Assembly (NCBI GenBank): GCA_021234155.1
Contig: JAJEKV010000039.1
Span: 8,383,077 to 8,447,076, forward strand
From: Isoetes taiwanensis
Lineage: Eukaryota > Streptophyta > Lycopodiopsida > Isoetales > Isoetaceae
DNA: 64,000 bases
Reading direction: 5' to 3'
A program made the translations under genes and the position numbers. Positions 22,838 through 35,021 of this stretch are shown one piece after another. The notes below the pieces were generated by a model. The model was not told the origin of the DNA, made no database searches, and saw only the letters and a program-made list of their open reading frames with translations. Position 1 is the first letter of the stretch. The number at the start of each line of letters is the position of its first letter.

Positions 22838-23100
22838 ACTTACCCGCTCATCTAAAGGTTGATAAAGTCTTCCACGTTAGTCTGCTTAAGAGGCATACCC
22901 CAAATCCGGATGAGATTTTGGAGACTCCAACTTTATTGGAAATGACATAGGAACATGTTGAAATTGTTCCTGAACTCATCCTTGACAAAGCACTCAAGAA
23001 AACATGGAGATCGGAATTTCTTCAGTACTTAGTCACATACATGTACAAAATTAACACTATTAAGTACATTCTCTCAAACCTTATAGTATTTTGTAAACCT
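22831..23100 (+). pseudogene. Integrase tail and degenerate chromodomain
   Basis: After a one-base frameshift near 22835 the polyprotein continues as [19 protein letters not shown], then a TAG near 22948, then EHVEIVPELILDKALKKTW and RSEFLQYLV. The last part aligns with the start of a chromodomain (PE.ILD....., then ..YLVKWK) but loses the KWKG core. This marks the element as a chromovirus-type Ty3, in which the chromodomain directs integration to heterochromatin. Confidence 0.7.
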
Positions 23101-24010
23101 TAATATACAGTATACAAAAACTTGTACATGCATACCCCACAAACGAGGATCGCTATGTACGGTCCAGATCTTAGAATAAAGGGCAAATATGCCCATCCGA
23201 CAGCTCTCGTTGCCCTACGTAACCCCCCGTGTGAATATGCACCCAAACCAAAGGGGGTTTAAGGGGGATTTTAATTAAAATGTGTTAAATGCAATGGTTT
23301 GTGTTAATAATGTTAATGGTAGTTGTGTGTTGACTGTTATATTAAAAAAATTTTGGGCCCTTCGGGCCCTAATTAACGTAAACATAGGTAAATGTTATGG
23401 GCCTAAATATTAATTACTAAAAAACACAATAACATCAACACAAACAAATTATTCCCAAATCAAACAACTATGAGTACGTTTTGTAATCTCAACAATAGGG
23501 TACAATCCGTAACCGAAAACAACTCGGTGAACTTCAGCAGATGAAGCTATTCAAATTAGATAGTAATATGCAGCGTGAAGAATTGATGTTGCCTTATGCA
23601 CTTGATCAAGATTGGGCAAATGGTTTGTGTCTCATCGAGTTCAGATAATTGTTTTTGCACTTCTAATAAGTGTGTACTTGACAAACAAAGTGTTCACCGC
23701 TTGAGCAATGGCAACCCACAAAGATCAATAAATCATGACTTCTATTTCCTATAAAATGCATTCACGAAGTCTACATGCCATTATGCTAAAATCCAACCAA
23801 ATACCAGTTTATAACATTCATACAAGTTGAAAGCTATTTCCTTTACCACGATTGAACCGACCCAAAGAAACATTTTTAACACCGTAAAACCCGGATCATT
23901 ATAAAAATTAGAATACCGATCACAAAGTGCTCGAACCAAAGGCGACTTTGCATTGCAAAACCATCCTCGTTACAACCTCATTGAAAAACAATATGCACAT
24001 TTCATGCTCC
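23101..24010. other. Possible 3' LTR region of the Ty3 element
   Basis: A purine-rich AAAGGGGGTTTAAGGGGGAT at about 23250 could be the polypurine tract, with an LTR starting at a following TGTG. There is no second LTR copy to compare, so limits are unknown. A GGGCCCTTCGGGCCC hairpin is at about 23354. No gene was recognised. Confidence 0.35.
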
Positions 24011-24019
24011 TACTAATTC

Positions 24020-24875
24020 GGGTTTAAGCCCTCTGCCCAAAGATCCTCAAGAGCCTCTCAACCTTAACACCAATATCTTCTTTGTAATCTCCATGGACCT
24101 GAAATTCAAGAAGGGTTAAATTATCGAGATATTTATATTACTAGATACTTCGGAGAAAATTGAGTACACAAACGTGTATTACCTCCATTAGTTTCCCAAG
24201 ATCAAACTTTGGTGCTTTCAATATTTTAACCTTCCTAATGAAAGTGGACCTGAAGGGGTAAATTCTGCGATGGCCTTTTCAATTTCCTTCCCAATTACCT
24301 CAGGGATAAACTTAGCAACTAATTCCTTCAAGTCACAGACTAGTTGCTTCCTTGATCATGATTTCTCTCATCTTTTTATAATCAGAACAAACTAAAGGGT
24401 TTTTTAATCCTTAGCCTTAGCTTGATAAGGGTCCTTCACAATTGCCATTAAAATAAATCACCGTGCACTTACCATCCCCGATCCGGCTAGTTTCTCGCAT
24501 AGTAGGTCCTCTTGACTGATTGGTCCGCTTCTTTGTAAAGCCAATGCGAGAACATATAGTTGTCGATAGTTTTAACATCGACATGGTTTTCAATCGAGAT
24601 TGCCACTTTCGACCAAGGATCTCAACTTGTCAAGTGAAATCCATACCCCGCATAAAAAAAAATAGAAGACTTCAAGCTCTCATCCATTGACAAAGGTGTG
24701 AAGGTGACATTATGGACAGACTAATGATGAGTTACCCGAAATTGGTCGGGACATTCTTTCCCCTCGAACATCCTCAGCCCTTAGCTTACTGTAAGCCTGG
24801 TCCTCGTCTTGTTGGAGGTCAGCCAAGGAACACTCAAAAACTCGTCCTTTTAAGGGCATCGGATGCAATCTGCAT
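24020..24875 (-). pseudogene. RPS3A: Ribosomal protein S3a (eS1) pseudogene
   Basis: The minus strand, read through several frameshifts, gives in the expected order [104 protein letters not shown] and VHGDYKEDIGVKVERLL. These are hallmarks of the small-subunit protein eS1/RPS3a. A GT-AG intron of about 84 bp (24099-24182) remains between LME and VHGDY, so this is a copied genomic segment rather than a processed retrocopy. Frameshifts and stops show it is dead. Confidence 0.85.
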
Positions 24876-25410
24876 CATCATATAAATCGATCTATGTTGG
24901 TAGCAGACAGAACTACACAAAAAGAGATACACCATGAAACCAAAACATACCTTTGTTCCCTGCGTTTTGGTAACAAGGCTAGTGGTGACGGTAACTCTGG
25001 CCTCCTAGGATATTGTGAGAGATTGAGAGAGGATGAAGGCATTCGGAATCGAATACAGTTCCTTGAGATGAGCTGCTTCCGATAAGGAAGGGGAAATGTC
25101 CGTGAAGATGCTAATAAATGACATTATAGTTTATACATTCTTGAAGTACAAAGGTTATGGTGTTTGTGTTTAGATACCGCTAATACAAGAAGGCTTTGAC
25201 TACCTTTAACAATAGATTCCTTTAAAACTCTATTGCTATTTAAATTATAGTAAAAATGAGTCTTGAAACTCTTTAAGTAGTAGAAGAACTCTTTGACTAG
25301 TTATCCATTTGATGACCATTTTTTAAGAAAATATGATATGTGACATCCTTATATGCAAACATTCATAAAATTTATGAACATTGAAGGTCAAAGCCATCCT
25401 TGTTTAAAGA

Positions 25411-27066
25411 GGATCATATGATGCGAAATCTTCATGCGCAGAAGTAATTGCATATAAGAAATTTGCCTGGTGTGATCCTTGCGTAAAAAAGTAAATAGAA
25501 ACACAAATATTCAACTTACAACTTAGCGTAAACAAATAGTATTTTAATAAACCAACACTTTATATACTAACACTTTACACTTTAAATAAGATATTTCTTT
25601 CTTTCCTTTTACTTGAAAGCTTTTTTTTTTCAAGATGGATCACACCAAGCTTAATAATACATATGCAAAAAAAAGGGACACACTAAATTGCATGGTGTGA
25701 TCCACTTTCTTATTTGTTGTCAAATTAAAATTAAACACAAGTACTCATTCCTATTTGTATCTAAAATGCTTTACCACTCTTAAGTACATAAGTCATTATC
25801 CCTTTTCAAAGAGCATATTATTTTTCAAGAAGGATCACACCAAGCGAATAGTACATATGCAAAAAAAATGGAACACACTAAATTCGCATCGTGTGATCCA
25901 CTTTCTTATTTGTTGTCAAATTAAAATTAAACACAAGTACCCCTTCTCATTTAATGCTTTACCACCCCAAGTGCATAAAGTTATTAGTCCTTTTCAAAGA
26001 GCATATCTTTTTTTTTTTTTTAAGAAGGATCACATCAAGCATCCTATTTGCATCTAAAATACTTTACCAACTCTAGTAGTACATAAAGTTATTAGCCCTT
26101 TTCAAAAAGCAAACACTTTATCAATAAATGAGCACGTCACATATCCACACTTAACTTCAAATAAGACACATATATATTTCTTTTATTAAAAGATAATCAA
26201 AGTAATTTTACTATAGGAAGTCATGTTTTTCCAAAAGATCACACCGCTTTAATTTTGTATAAGCTAAAAGGTTGGAATATACTAAATTCGCATGGTGTGA
26301 TCCACTTTCTTGTTTGTTGTCAATAGATAATAACACCAAGTCCCTCATCAATAGTCTCCCATTTGCATATAAAATATGTATCATTCCAAGTTATATTATG
26401 TTTTATGAACTAAACTTTTTCAAAGAGGGTCCCAAAGCAAAATACAAACACATAATCAATAAGCCAACACTTTACCAACAACCAAAGCTTTATTAAATAA
26501 GATTTTTATGTTATTTTATCAAACCTAACAATGTTTCCATATGTGACACTTTGAGTTAACTGATCCAAAGGCTCATGAAAGCGACATTTTATACAATATG
26601 TCTTTGGAGCTTTTGTATCGTGGCATTAGTAAACACCTCTAATGGAGCAAATATTTTGTAACTCATTTTTTCAACAACCCTGGATGCACGTCTTATCAAA
26701 CATTTCTTCATTGCAAGGACACCATTCTCATAAGGCTTGCACAATTCGCTTAAACGAGGTCATGGGACGACTTTCAAGCTCGGCTCCCACAATTTTACAA
26801 CGTAAAACTAGATGCCCATTGCCCTGAATGTATATCTTGGAAAAGCATGTCTCTTATGTCCATATGTTAGACAACAACGATGCCAGTAATGCTTTTCCCT
26901 AGTCCCAAATCCCCGACATTTGATAAATATAGCCCAAAGAAAAATATTTGATTCAGTGAGTGAATATAAATCAAGAAGAGGGAAGAAAAAAGAAGCAAGG
27001 ATCACATGACGCGAAATCTCACTACACATTTACAAAGTGCATATGCATTTTCGCATGGTGTGATCC
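25411..27066. repeat. Cluster of five 67-68-bp hairpins (unit 1)
   Basis: Imperfect palindromes of constant size at 25411-25478, 25637-25703, 25832-25899, 26237-26303 and 26999-27066. Left arms resemble GGATCACACCAAGCGAAT and right arms ATTCGCATGGTGTGATCC, complementary at up to 17 of 18 positions, around an AT-rich loop often containing CATATGCA. A lone left arm remains near 26027. Four of them sit in tandem monomers of about 195-226 bp. Equivalent sets lie in unit 2 (about 31.64-33.3 kb) and unit 3 (about 37.86-39.5 kb). Confidence 0.8.
26640..27029 (-). pseudogene. Unrecognised conserved-looking ORF fragment
   Basis: The minus strand is open for 73 codons (26808-27029) with a Cys/His-rich end (CRGFGTREKHYWHRCC, then LTYGHKRHAFPRYTFRAMG). 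In neighbouring frames it goes on with GAELESRPMTSFKRIVQAL and ENGVLAMKKCLIRRASRVV. The composition looks protein-like and suggests a captured exon with frameshifts, but I cannot name the family. The same ORF recurs at 33041-33262 and, with an altered upstream end, at about 39274-39558. Confidence 0.3.
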
Positions 27067-27899
27067 ATGTATTATTGAGGGTGCAAATTTGCAAACATCC
27101 TCCTCTTCAAATCCCTTCCCCCCCTCCCTTCCCTTTTTTTTTTGCAATCCATAGCATTTATTTTGAACCCTATAGTTCTACCTATTCATTATGTATGAAT
27201 GTCGCCTCGTGATTGTAACTCCATAGTCATCCTTCGTTAAGGATAGCATTCTCACCCACAAGCCTATGGATAGATATCCTTCCACCGTCATGCCTTTATT
27301 GTTTTGTAAGTGATGAACTGCAGAAGCAATGTAGGAGTACTAGGAGCAATGATGGATGCAATTAGAGATACAGATCGGTCGTTGAATTGTAAGAATGAAT
27401 GGCAGGGAGCAATACGATGAATGGGAAGAGCTGAAAAGTAGGAAAACTTCAGAATGAAAATTTGGGTAGTAAAAACATGGCATGTAACGTACGTTTGCTT
27501 GTCCGCACATCGTCTCGCCGTTGTTGCTTAACTCTATGCTCGCCCCGCAAAAACACAGACACTATTGGAGACTTGGAGTTTGAGTGGCCTGTGAAAGCAT
27601 TTGCAACCCCTGGAGTTTGAGTGGCAGAGCTTAAGCAGGATTGATCAGAGAATCTGTAATATCTAGGTTACACCATCACTGTTGTATCGCCAGACTCCAG
27701 AACCCTGAAACAAATAGAAGATTTGATTGGATTGGATGCGGCCGCTTCTTCGTTGATAGCAACAGAAAACCCTAACCTCATGGTCCTCGATCCTTGCATG
27801 TAAATATCTAGCATAATAACCCTAAAATATCAAAATATTGCATGTTCAAGGGGTTAACCATTGAAAAATGTGATGAAAATTTATTAGAGCGTATGCGCA

Positions 27900-28925
27900 C
27901 TCTAGATATACGCATTAGTATGTCTCATGAAATACGACAAACAATCATATGAAAACCATAGGGAAAAAGGTACAAAAATACAAGGGAAACCCCCTGTTAT
28001 TTTTTTTTTTTTTTTGATTGAAGGCGTATTTATATATTAATTATAAAGTATAAGTTAACAAAAAGTGGTACTTTTTGAAGGGAAGTATAACCCTGTTAAA
28101 ACAGTAAAAAGTGCTGATGGGAAAAAGTAATAGCCAAAATAAGATAGAGTATGCGCTGGAAGCTATCCCCTGTGCCAAAAATAAATTCTGTTGTGATCTA
28201 GAAGTGAGATCTGAGATTAGTGTTGGTGGGCTTCCTGCCTCTGCCCCTGACCATAACAGATAGCAGACAGAAAGGACACATGCATGATTCTGCTTTGGCC
28301 ATATTAAACCGACCCTTACTATCTTTTGCCTCACAGAGCATTTCCCTTCTTGCATTATAATTCTGATCGCAGCAGCAGTTGCATAGACAGGGTTCGTCAT
28401 GATCGTATAAATTTGGAGGGCCAAACACCTTGATCCATTGTTGATTTGCCATCGGGTCAATCTTTTTCCATTTGAGTTTGCGCACCAACACAAAGATAAT
28501 CCCTGTAAAAACATAAACAAAGATGTCAGACTCATGTTTGTTCTTATGAAGCAGCAATTATCCATTTAATGTCATATTCAGTTTGCTTGATAATAGCCTC
28601 AGGATGAGTAATATCACAATTGAATATGAAGTTGTTTCTACCCTTCCAAATCCGCCATAAAAGGATATAAATCCTCCAATCATTAGGGTTGTTTGGCAGA
28701 AAAAACTCTAGCATGTCAAGCGAGTTAAGATCATAACCAAAAATGGAAGAGGCTAACTCCAATATCCATTCCGACCAGATGCAGGTTTTCAACCCCCTGT
28801 TATTATGCTACATATTCAAATGGAAGCATGTGCCAGTGAAAGACGCAACTTGGGTACTGAAACAAGATTTAGAAAGACAATACCCAGAATTTATGAACCA
28901 ATTCGACGGCCAAGTCATCTCCAAA
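27900..28925 (+). pseudogene. Ty3 chromodomain remnant split by a LINE (unit 1)
   Basis: Removing the LINE and one copy of its target duplication leaves a continuous plus-strand chromodomain: KKVQKYKGNPLLLCYIF before and across the junction, then KWKHVPVKDATWVLKQDLER and QYPEF. The KWK..P..DATW motif is the diagnostic chromodomain core of chromoviral integrases. No integrase core precedes it. The AT-rich DNA after 29003 may be the attached LTR. The unit 2 copy is at about 34130-35156. Confidence 0.75.
28002..28790 (-). mobile_element. 5'-truncated LINE insertion with 14-bp target duplication (unit 1)
   Basis: A poly(T) run at 28000-28016 (poly(A) on the minus strand) marks the 3' end. The other end is at 28790. 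The 14 bases AACCCCCTGTTATT flank it on both sides (27988-28001 and 28791-28804). The minus strand encodes a LINE reverse-transcriptase C-terminal region (WRIYILLWRIWKGRNNFIF, then IIKQTEYDIKWIIAAS), followed by a Cys-rich ORF (WIKVFGPPNLYDHDEPCLCN) that I do not recognise. It is one retrotransposition event, 5'-truncated as is usual. Confidence 0.88.
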
Positions 28926-29002
28926 ATGGCCAACATCGAATGCATAGGTCTGCCATTGATTAAAATCTATAATAGATTAAATAAGTTAGTGAATACTTTG
29001 TA

Positions 29003-29960
29003 GTTAGCTATGATAATTACAAAGTATAGATTATCGTGTTTTAGATAAGTCTAGAAGAGAGTGTTGGCGATGATGAGATCATCCATAAGACGTTCTCTAT
29101 GCCATTACGCACTGCAAGTGTACATGACCATAGTGGGGGTCATGTAAAATAAAAGTGATCATGGGCAATGAAGGATTCAATTTTCCTAAGCTTAAACCAT
29201 GAAACCATGAAGCACAGTGGGGTGCATGATCAACGGGGGGAGGTCATGCACAAGGTAGCTACTATCATGGGCAATGATAGGATCATCTTAAATGATTCTT
29301 AGCTTAAACCGTATGGCCATGATCGTATGCGGTTAGAAAAAAAAAAAAAAAGTATAGTGAGTAATTAGGGGGTGGTCCCCTTAAAACCACAATTTATAAT
29401 TTAAACTAACGTAATGTGCTACTCATTTGGGAAGTGAACTCAAGCAAATACGAGGGGCGCATTATTTAAAAGTTAGGAGTTAAGAATTTTGTAGCTAGCT
29501 ATAAACTCCTAAACTTAAATTATGAATTGATGTGTCCAATTCATAATGTGTTTATAAATAAACTTTATAATACTTTTGTATAAGCTTGCAAGGATATTCT
29601 TATTTGGCGGGACTTCTTGGGTGTGGTAGATGGTGATGGTCGGGTTTGTACAAAGAAAGAGAGTTAGGTTGTTGTGGAGTGTCGAGGTATCACTGTCTCT
29701 TTGGGGCAGTTCTCCTTCCTCCTCACTTGCTTTGTAACATTACCATTCTTTTAATATATTGTTGACACAGTTCTTCAAAAAAAAAAAAACAAATATATCT
29801 CGGAAGTTATCGTTTTAATAGATGCTAATCCAATCTAATAATAATCGAGTATATAAGATTATGCAGGTTCGAAAAACCTTACTCCAATGCTGCGGACAGC
29901 ATTATTTTAAGGGGGGGAGAATGTGACGTTCCCCTAAAATATACCGTATGTATACGTATG
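29003..29960. other. LTR-like and LINE-tail-like DNA (unit 1)
   Basis: No ORF. About 29590-29790 ends in GTTCTTC followed by a 13-A run, very like the 3' end of the LINE at 62.5 kb (CGTTCTTC then A-run), so it is probably a LINE 3' tail in plus orientation. The preceding 29.0-29.5 kb has repeated ATCATGGGCAATGA(A/T)AGGAT-type words. Its counterpart is 35.2-36.1 kb. Confidence 0.45.
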
Positions 29961-30108
29961 TTTTGGGCTACGTCACCATACAATCCATCGTATTTAGATT
30001 GGTATGTTAATGTTTGGGCTACGTCACCATACAATCCATCGTATTTAGATTGGTATGTCAATGTTTGGGCTACGTCACCATACAATCCATCGTATTTAGA
30101 TTGGTGTG
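29961..30108. repeat. 51-bp minisatellite, three copies (unit 1)
   Basis: Three near-identical 51-bp monomers each contain GGGCTACGTCACCATACAAT and end in TTAGATTGGTATG. Because 51 is a multiple of three, both strands stay open, which creates repetitive but meaningless ORFs. The array directly abuts the TIR end at 30109. A second set lies at 36187-36334. Confidence 0.9.
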
Positions 30109-30819
30109 CATTAGGGCGGATTTGGGGTCTGAAAATGGCCTCCTATCAGCCATTCCACGTCATATTTCCGCTCCTTTTTTCCCATGCCACCTAGGATACC
30201 AAAATCTCATCATTACAGATTTACTTGGAATATTCTCCCGGAATAAGGGGGATTGCGCATTCATGGCGCCATATGTATTTAATTCTGTTGGTTGTCAGAC
30301 AGGCTGATGCAACATGTGGCGCTTCTAAAAAGCCACTTGCATTATAGCATACCTGCAACTCATGGCGGTGCCTCTTGGTTTGTCAGATACCAAGCGTGCG
30401 TGTCACCGATTCTTGCGCTATTTTCATTTAGAGGTTATGCCATACAAGCTTCCCGCCTTCCACATTTCAAAATTTGAATGTGTAGGTTGAAGCTTTGTAT
30501 CGACTTTCATTTCGAGGGCCATGGGCCATTTCTTTATGGGTGGTTCACATGGAGAAGTTTAGGCCCTCCACGAAGTTCGGCGGAGTTAGCACTCGATTAA
30601 AAATTCAGCCATTTGCATCAGCTCACATAAGTTGGATCTTGCAAGGGCTGATTTTCCAAAACGGGCTGAATTTTTTTTTTTTGCCTCAAGCCCAAGTTCG
30701 GCCAGGTTTTAAGCCGGCATAGCTAGTTCATCCATGTGAACCCAAAGATTAACCGGGATCTTTACTTCATCCCAATACGGGCTTTCCGCCCCCTACAATC
30801 CAAAAATTTGAATTTGCTT

Positions 30820-31212
30820 AATGTATAAAAGCATGGATTGTAGGAGAATGGACTTTTCGATTTCCATATGCACGTTGCAAATTTCAAAAACGAGGTTAGT
30901 GCGGACGCTCGCTCACACGGCTTAATTGTTTGGGGCATACAATGTACACACCTTCATTTCGCAGGCAAATGCGATCCACGCAAAGATGGAAGCTCCAAAT
31001 GATGTGTGGATAAGGATCCAACCGACTCACGAATATGCTCCAGTCTTCAATCGCAAAAAAGAGGTCTAAAAATAAGAACTTAGACCTCGGCGTGTTGTGT
31101 CTCTTGGTGCTCAAAAGTGTTGACATCCAGGCGGATGGCGGTTTATATCCATTGATCCGTTGAGTGGCAAGAAACCGCCATTTCGGGACGTTTCAAGTTT
31201 AGTCCGATTTTG
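30820..31212 (+). other. TATA-bearing segment with captured-exon-like ORF
   Basis: TATAAAAGC near 30824 is followed by sequence with short open stretches (KMEAPNDVWIRIQPTHEY; in the unit 2 copy VLCLAGSKSVDIWADGSLYP, then LDPLSGKKPSFQDV). The frames differ between copies through small indels. I cannot assign a family. It could be a promoter with captured gene pieces inside the TIR element. The unit 2 counterpart is 37045-37474. Confidence 0.3.
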
Positions 31213-34200
31213 TGGTGGCGGTAACTCGGCCTCCTAGGATATTGTGAGAGATTGAGAGAGGATGAAGGCATTCGGAATCGAATACAGTTCCTTGAGATGA
31301 GCTGCTTCCGATAAGGAAGGGGAAATGTCCGTGAAGATGCTAATAAATGACATTATAGTTTATACATTCTTGAAGTACAAAGGTTATGGTGTTTGTGTTT
31401 AGATACCGCTAATACAAGAAGGCTTTGACTACCTTTAACAATAGATTCCTTTAAAACTCTATTGCTATTTAAATTATAGTAAAAATGAGTCTTGAAACTC
31501 TTTAAGTAGTAGAAGAACTCTTTGACTAGTTATCCATTTGATGACCATTTTTTAAGAAAATATGATATGTGACATTCTTATATGCAAACATTCATAAAAT
31601 TTATGAACATTGAAGGTCAAAGCCATCCTTGTTTAAAGAGGATCATATGATGCGAAATCTTCATGCGCAGAAGTAATTGCATATAAGAAATTTGCCTGGT
31701 GTGATCCTTTTTGTAAAAAAGTAAATAGAAACACAAATATTCAACTTACAACTTAGCGTAAACAAATAGTATTTTAATAAACCAACACTTTATATACTAA
31801 CACTTTACACTTTAAATAAGATATTTCTTTCTTTCCTTTTACTTGAAAGCTATTTTTTTTTTCAAGATGGATCACACCAAGCGAATAATACATATGCAAA
31901 AAAAAAAAGGGACACACTAAATTCGCATGGTGTGATCCACTTTCTTATTTGTTGTCAAATTAAAATTAAACACAAGTACTCATTCCTATTTGTATCTAAA
32001 ATGCTTTACCACTCTTAAGTACATAAGTCATTATCCCTTTTCAAAGAGCATATTATTTTTCAAGAAGGATCACACCAAGTTTAATAGTACATATGCAACA
32101 AAAATGGAACACACTAAATTAAGATCGTGTGATCCACTTTCTTATTTGTTGTCAAATTAAAATTAAACACAAGTAACAATTCTAATTTAATGCTTTACCA
32201 CCCCAAGTGCATAAAGTTATTATTCCTTTTCAAAGAGCATATTTTTTTTTAAGAAGGATCACATCAAGCATCCTATTTGCATCTAAAATACTTTACCAAC
32301 TCTAGTAGTACATAAAGTTATTAGCCCTTTTCAAAAAGCAAACACTTTATCAATAAATGAGCACGTCACATATCCACACTTAACTTCAAATAAGACACAT
32401 ATATATTTCTTTTTATTAAAAGATAATCAAAGTAATTTTACTATAGGAAGTCATGTTTTTTCCAAAAAAGATCACACCAAGCTTAATTTTGTATAAGCTA
32501 AAAGGTTGGAATATACTAAATTGCATGGTGTGATCCACTTTCTTGTTTGTTGTCAATAGATAATAACACCAAGTCCCTCATCAATAGTCTCCCATTTGCA
32601 TATAAAATATGTATCATTCCAAGTTATATTATGTTTTATGAACTAAACGTTTTCAAAGAGGGTCCCAAAGCAAAATACAAACACATAATCAATAAGCCAA
32701 CACTTTACCAACAACCAAAGCTTTATTAAATAAGATTTTTATGTTATTTTATCAAACCTAACAATGTTTCCATATGTGACACTTTGAGTTAACTGATCCA
32801 AAGGCTCATGAAAGCGACATTTTATACAATATGTCTTTGGAGCTTTTGTATCGTGGCATTAGTAAACACCTCTAATGGAGCAAATATTTTGTAACTCATT
32901 TTTTCAACAACCCTGGATGCACGTCTTATCAAACATTTCTTCATTGCAAGGACACCATTCTCATAAGGCTTGCACAATTCGCTTAAACGAGGTCATGGGA
33001 CGACTTTCAAGCTCGGCTCCCACAATTTTACAACGTAAAACTAGATGCCCATTGCCCTGAATGTATATCTTGGAAAAGCATGTCTCTTATGTCCATATGT
33101 TAGACAACAACGATGCCAGTAATGCTTTTCCCTAGTCCCAAATCCCCGACATTTGATAAATATAGCCCAAAGAAAAATATTTGATTCAGTGAGTGAATAT
33201 AAATCAAGAAGAGGGAAGAAAAAAGAAGCAAGGATCACATGACGCGAAATCTCACTACACATTTACAAAGTGCATATGCATTTTCGCATGGTGTGATCCA
33301 TGTATTATTGAGGGTGCAAATTTGCAAATATCCTCCTCTTCAAATCCCTTCCCCCCCTCCCTTCCCTTTTTTTTTTGCAATCCATAGCATTTATTTTGAA
33401 CCCTATAGTTCTACCTATTCATTGCGTATGAATGTCGCTCCGGCGGTGTAACTCCATAGTCATCCTTCGTTAAGGATAGCATTCTCACCCACAAGCCTAT
33501 GGATAGATATCCTTCCACCGTCATGCCTTTATTGTTTTGTAAGTGATGAACTGCAGAAGCAATGTAGGAGTACTAGGAGCAATGATGGATGCAATTAGAG
33601 ATACAGATCGGTCGTTGAATTGTAAGAATGAATGGCAGGGAGCAATACGATGAATGGGAAGAGCTGAAAAGTAGGAAAACTTCAGAATGAAAATTTGGGT
33701 AGTAAAAACATGGCATGTAACGTGACGTTTGCTTGTCCCGACATCGTCTCGCCGTTGTTGCTTAACTCTATGCTCGCCCCAAAAAACGTATTACACTATT
33801 GGAGACTTGGAGTTTGAGTGGCCTGTGAAAGCATTTGCAACCCCTGGAGTTTGAGTGGCAGAGCTTAAGCAGGATTGATCAGAGAATCTGTAATATCTAG
33901 GTTACACCATCATCATTGTTGTATCGCTGGACTTAACCTCAAAACAAATAGAAGATTTGATTGATTGATGCGCCGCTTCTTCGTTGATAGCAATGTAAAA
34001 CCCTAACCTCATGGTCCTCGATCCTTGCATGTAAATATCTAGCATAATAACCCTAAAATATCAAAATATTGCATGTTCAAGGGGTTAACCATTGAAAAAT
34101 GTGATGAAAATTTATTAGAGCGTATGCGCACTCTAGATATACGCATTAGTATGTCTCATGAAATACGACAAACAATCATATGAAAACCATAGGGAAAAAG

Positions 34201-34232
34201 GTACAAAAATACAAGGGAAACCCCCTGTTATT

Positions 34233-35021
34233 TTTTTTTTTTTTTTGATTGAAGGCGTATTTATATATTAATTATAAAGTATAAGTTAACAAAAAGTGGT
34301 ACTTTTTGAAGGGAAGTATAACCCTGTTAAAACAGTAAAAAGTGCTGATGGGAAAAAGTAATAGCCAAAATAAGATAGAGTATGCGCTGGAAGCTATCCC
34401 CTGTGCCAAAAATAAATTCTGTTGTGATCTAGAAGTGAGATCTGAGATTAGTGTTGGTGGGCTTCCTGCCTCTGCCCCTGACCATAACAGATAGCAGACA
34501 GAAAGGACACATGCATGATTCTGCTTTGGCCATATTAAACCGACCCTTACTATCTTTTGCCTCACAGAGCATTTCCCTTCTTGCATTATAATTCTGATCG
34601 CAGCAGCAGTTGCATAGACAGGGTTCGTCATGATCGTATAAATTTGGAGGGCCAAACACCTTGATCCATTGTTGATTTGCCATCGGGTCAATCTTTTTCC
34701 ATTTGAGTTTGCGCACCAACACAAAGATAATCCCTGTAAAAACATAAACAAAGATGTCAGACTCATGTTTGTTCTTATGAAGCAGCAATTATCCATTTAA
34801 TGTCATATTCAGTTTGCTTGATAATAGCCTCAGGATGAGTAATATCACAATTGAATATGAAGTTGTTTCTACCCTTCCAAATCCGCCATAAAAGGATATA
34901 AATCCTCCAATCATTAGGGTTGTTTGGCAGAAAAAACTCTAGCATGTCAAGCGAGTTAAGATCATAACCAAAAATGGAAGAGGCTAACTCCAATATCCAT
35001 TCCGACCGGATGCAGGTTTTC
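34233..35021 (-). mobile_element. Same LINE insertion in unit 2
   Basis: Identical arrangement to 28002-28790, with the same encoded proteins (the Cys-rich ORF is unchanged; one Trp/Arg difference near the 5' end). It is inherited by tandem duplication, not a second insertion. Confidence 0.85.

Larger units (their letters stand above)
24983..31212. repeat. Tandem array unit 1 (about 6.23 kb)
   Basis: The sequence from TGGTGACGGTAACT (24983) to 31212 is repeated nearly identically at 31213-37440. It contains, in order, a ~200-bp-monomer region with hairpins (25.4-27.07 kb), an AT-rich spacer, a split chromodomain with a LINE insertion (27.9-28.9 kb), a LINE-like 3' tail ending in poly(A) (29.78 kb), a 51-bp minisatellite (29.96-30.11 kb), a TIR end (30109) and a TATA-bearing segment (about 30823). 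The left boundary is sharp: bases before 24983 do not match those before 31213. Confidence 0.92.

Noticed and set aside
29862-29880. T-loop-like GCAGGTTCGAAAAACC, possible tRNA or SINE
   Set aside because: No D-arm, anticodon stem or acceptor pairing could be found around it.
29879-30307. Repetitive ORFs (YGDVAQTLTYQSKYDGL and the opposite strand)
   Set aside because: Produced by a 51-bp minisatellite whose period is a multiple of three; both strands are open for the same reason.
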